A stretch of DNA of 64,000 bases, from NCBI RefSeq assembly GCF_007176755.1, contig NZ_BJTV01000024.1:1-64000 (forward strand), given 5' to 3'. Numbering within the stretch: position 1 is the first letter of the stretch; each line of letters begins with the position of its first letter. The notes under the pieces were generated by a model. The model did not search any database. It saw nothing but the letters and a program-made list of their open reading frames with translations, and was not told the origin of the DNA. Source of the stretch: Streptomyces sp. 1-11. Lineage in GTDB: Bacteria > Actinomycetota > Actinomycetes > Streptomycetales > Streptomycetaceae. A program made the position numbers and the translations under genes. Positions 63,776-64,000 of this stretch are shown in pieces.

Positions 63776-63898
63776 CTGGGGCTCGCGCTGACGCGCTATG
63801 TGCTGCGGTTCCCGGCGAGCATGGCGCTCGAACGCGAGGAGATCGTGGACTGGGTCGGGCCCACGGTCCAGCGGTATCTCACCGCGCGCACACTCTGA
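63769..63898 (+). pseudogene. TetR-family regulator, C-terminal end only
   Basis: The plus strand reads MLGLALTRYVLRFPASMALEREEIVDWVGPTVQRYLTA and a stop, matching the final helices of TetR regulators (GLALxRYVL, VGPTxQRYLTG). The HTH and most of the ligand domain are gone. Confidence 0.65.
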
Positions 63899-64000
63899 CC
63901 AACGCGGCGAGGGCACCGACCATCCGTCCGGCTGTGCCGGCACCGCTTGCGGCCGGTGTCGTGCCCTTGCGTATCTGCCGGGCGCCGGTGTCGTGCCCAC

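Overview
The window is very GC-rich and strongly G/C at third codon positions, with GTG starts, overlapping GTGA/ATGA gene joins, dense one-component regulators and many DesK-type two-component pairs. This is typical of a Streptomyces (or close actinomycete) chromosome. The many insertion-sequence remnants and broken genes suggest accessory or chromosome-arm DNA. No rRNA, tRNA or CRISPR array was seen.

Region 1 (1-13 kb) is a mobile, conflict-type region. An IS5-type transposase is followed by a two-gene unit: a protein of four almost identical 52-residue propeller-like repeats joined to a metzincin-type protease motif, then a HEAT-repeat protein. Facing it is a polymorphic-toxin operon read on the minus strand: an SseB-like protein, a small WXG-style protein, a 1576-residue YD/Rhs toxin with a type VII-type N-terminus and an unassigned C-terminal toxin, and a small gene just after it that is the likely immunity gene. 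IS5, IS982 and helicase (DUF2075) remnants, a TetR/PH-like pair and a lipoprotein gene complete this part.

Region 2 (14-30 kb) holds a hydrolase facing a WYL regulator, a uronate-dehydrogenase-like epimerase, small secreted proteins, a large XRE-type regulator, two acyl-CoA dehydrogenase-family genes around a PadR regulator with a clear palindromic operator, an Hsp31/HchA glyoxalase, a frameshifted gene with a 35-bp tandem repeat, and a two-component pair.

Region 3 (30-49 kb) holds an MMPL exporter facing that two-component pair, an aldo/keto reductase remnant, an amidinotransferase with a DMT exporter, MarR/SRPBCC, a DNA ligase fragment, DHFR-like and hydrolase/AraC genes, a class C serine hydrolase next to a second two-component pair, a TetR/methyltransferase divergon with twin operators, a second serine hydrolase, a GNAT and an XRE-cupin regulator.

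Region 4 (48-64 kb) holds a YbaK/SDR pair, LysR/cupin/DoxX, a Ser/Thr kinase of non-RD type, a WD40 remnant, and a LAL-type LuxR regulator followed by a hydrolase, a monooxygenase and an SDR. It continues with a 10 x 7-bp repeat, a further SDR and XRE regulator, a secreted protein facing an AraC regulator, and a scar of a deleted TetR-MFS pair. Most functions are regulator-enzyme pairs for small-molecule sensing and modification.
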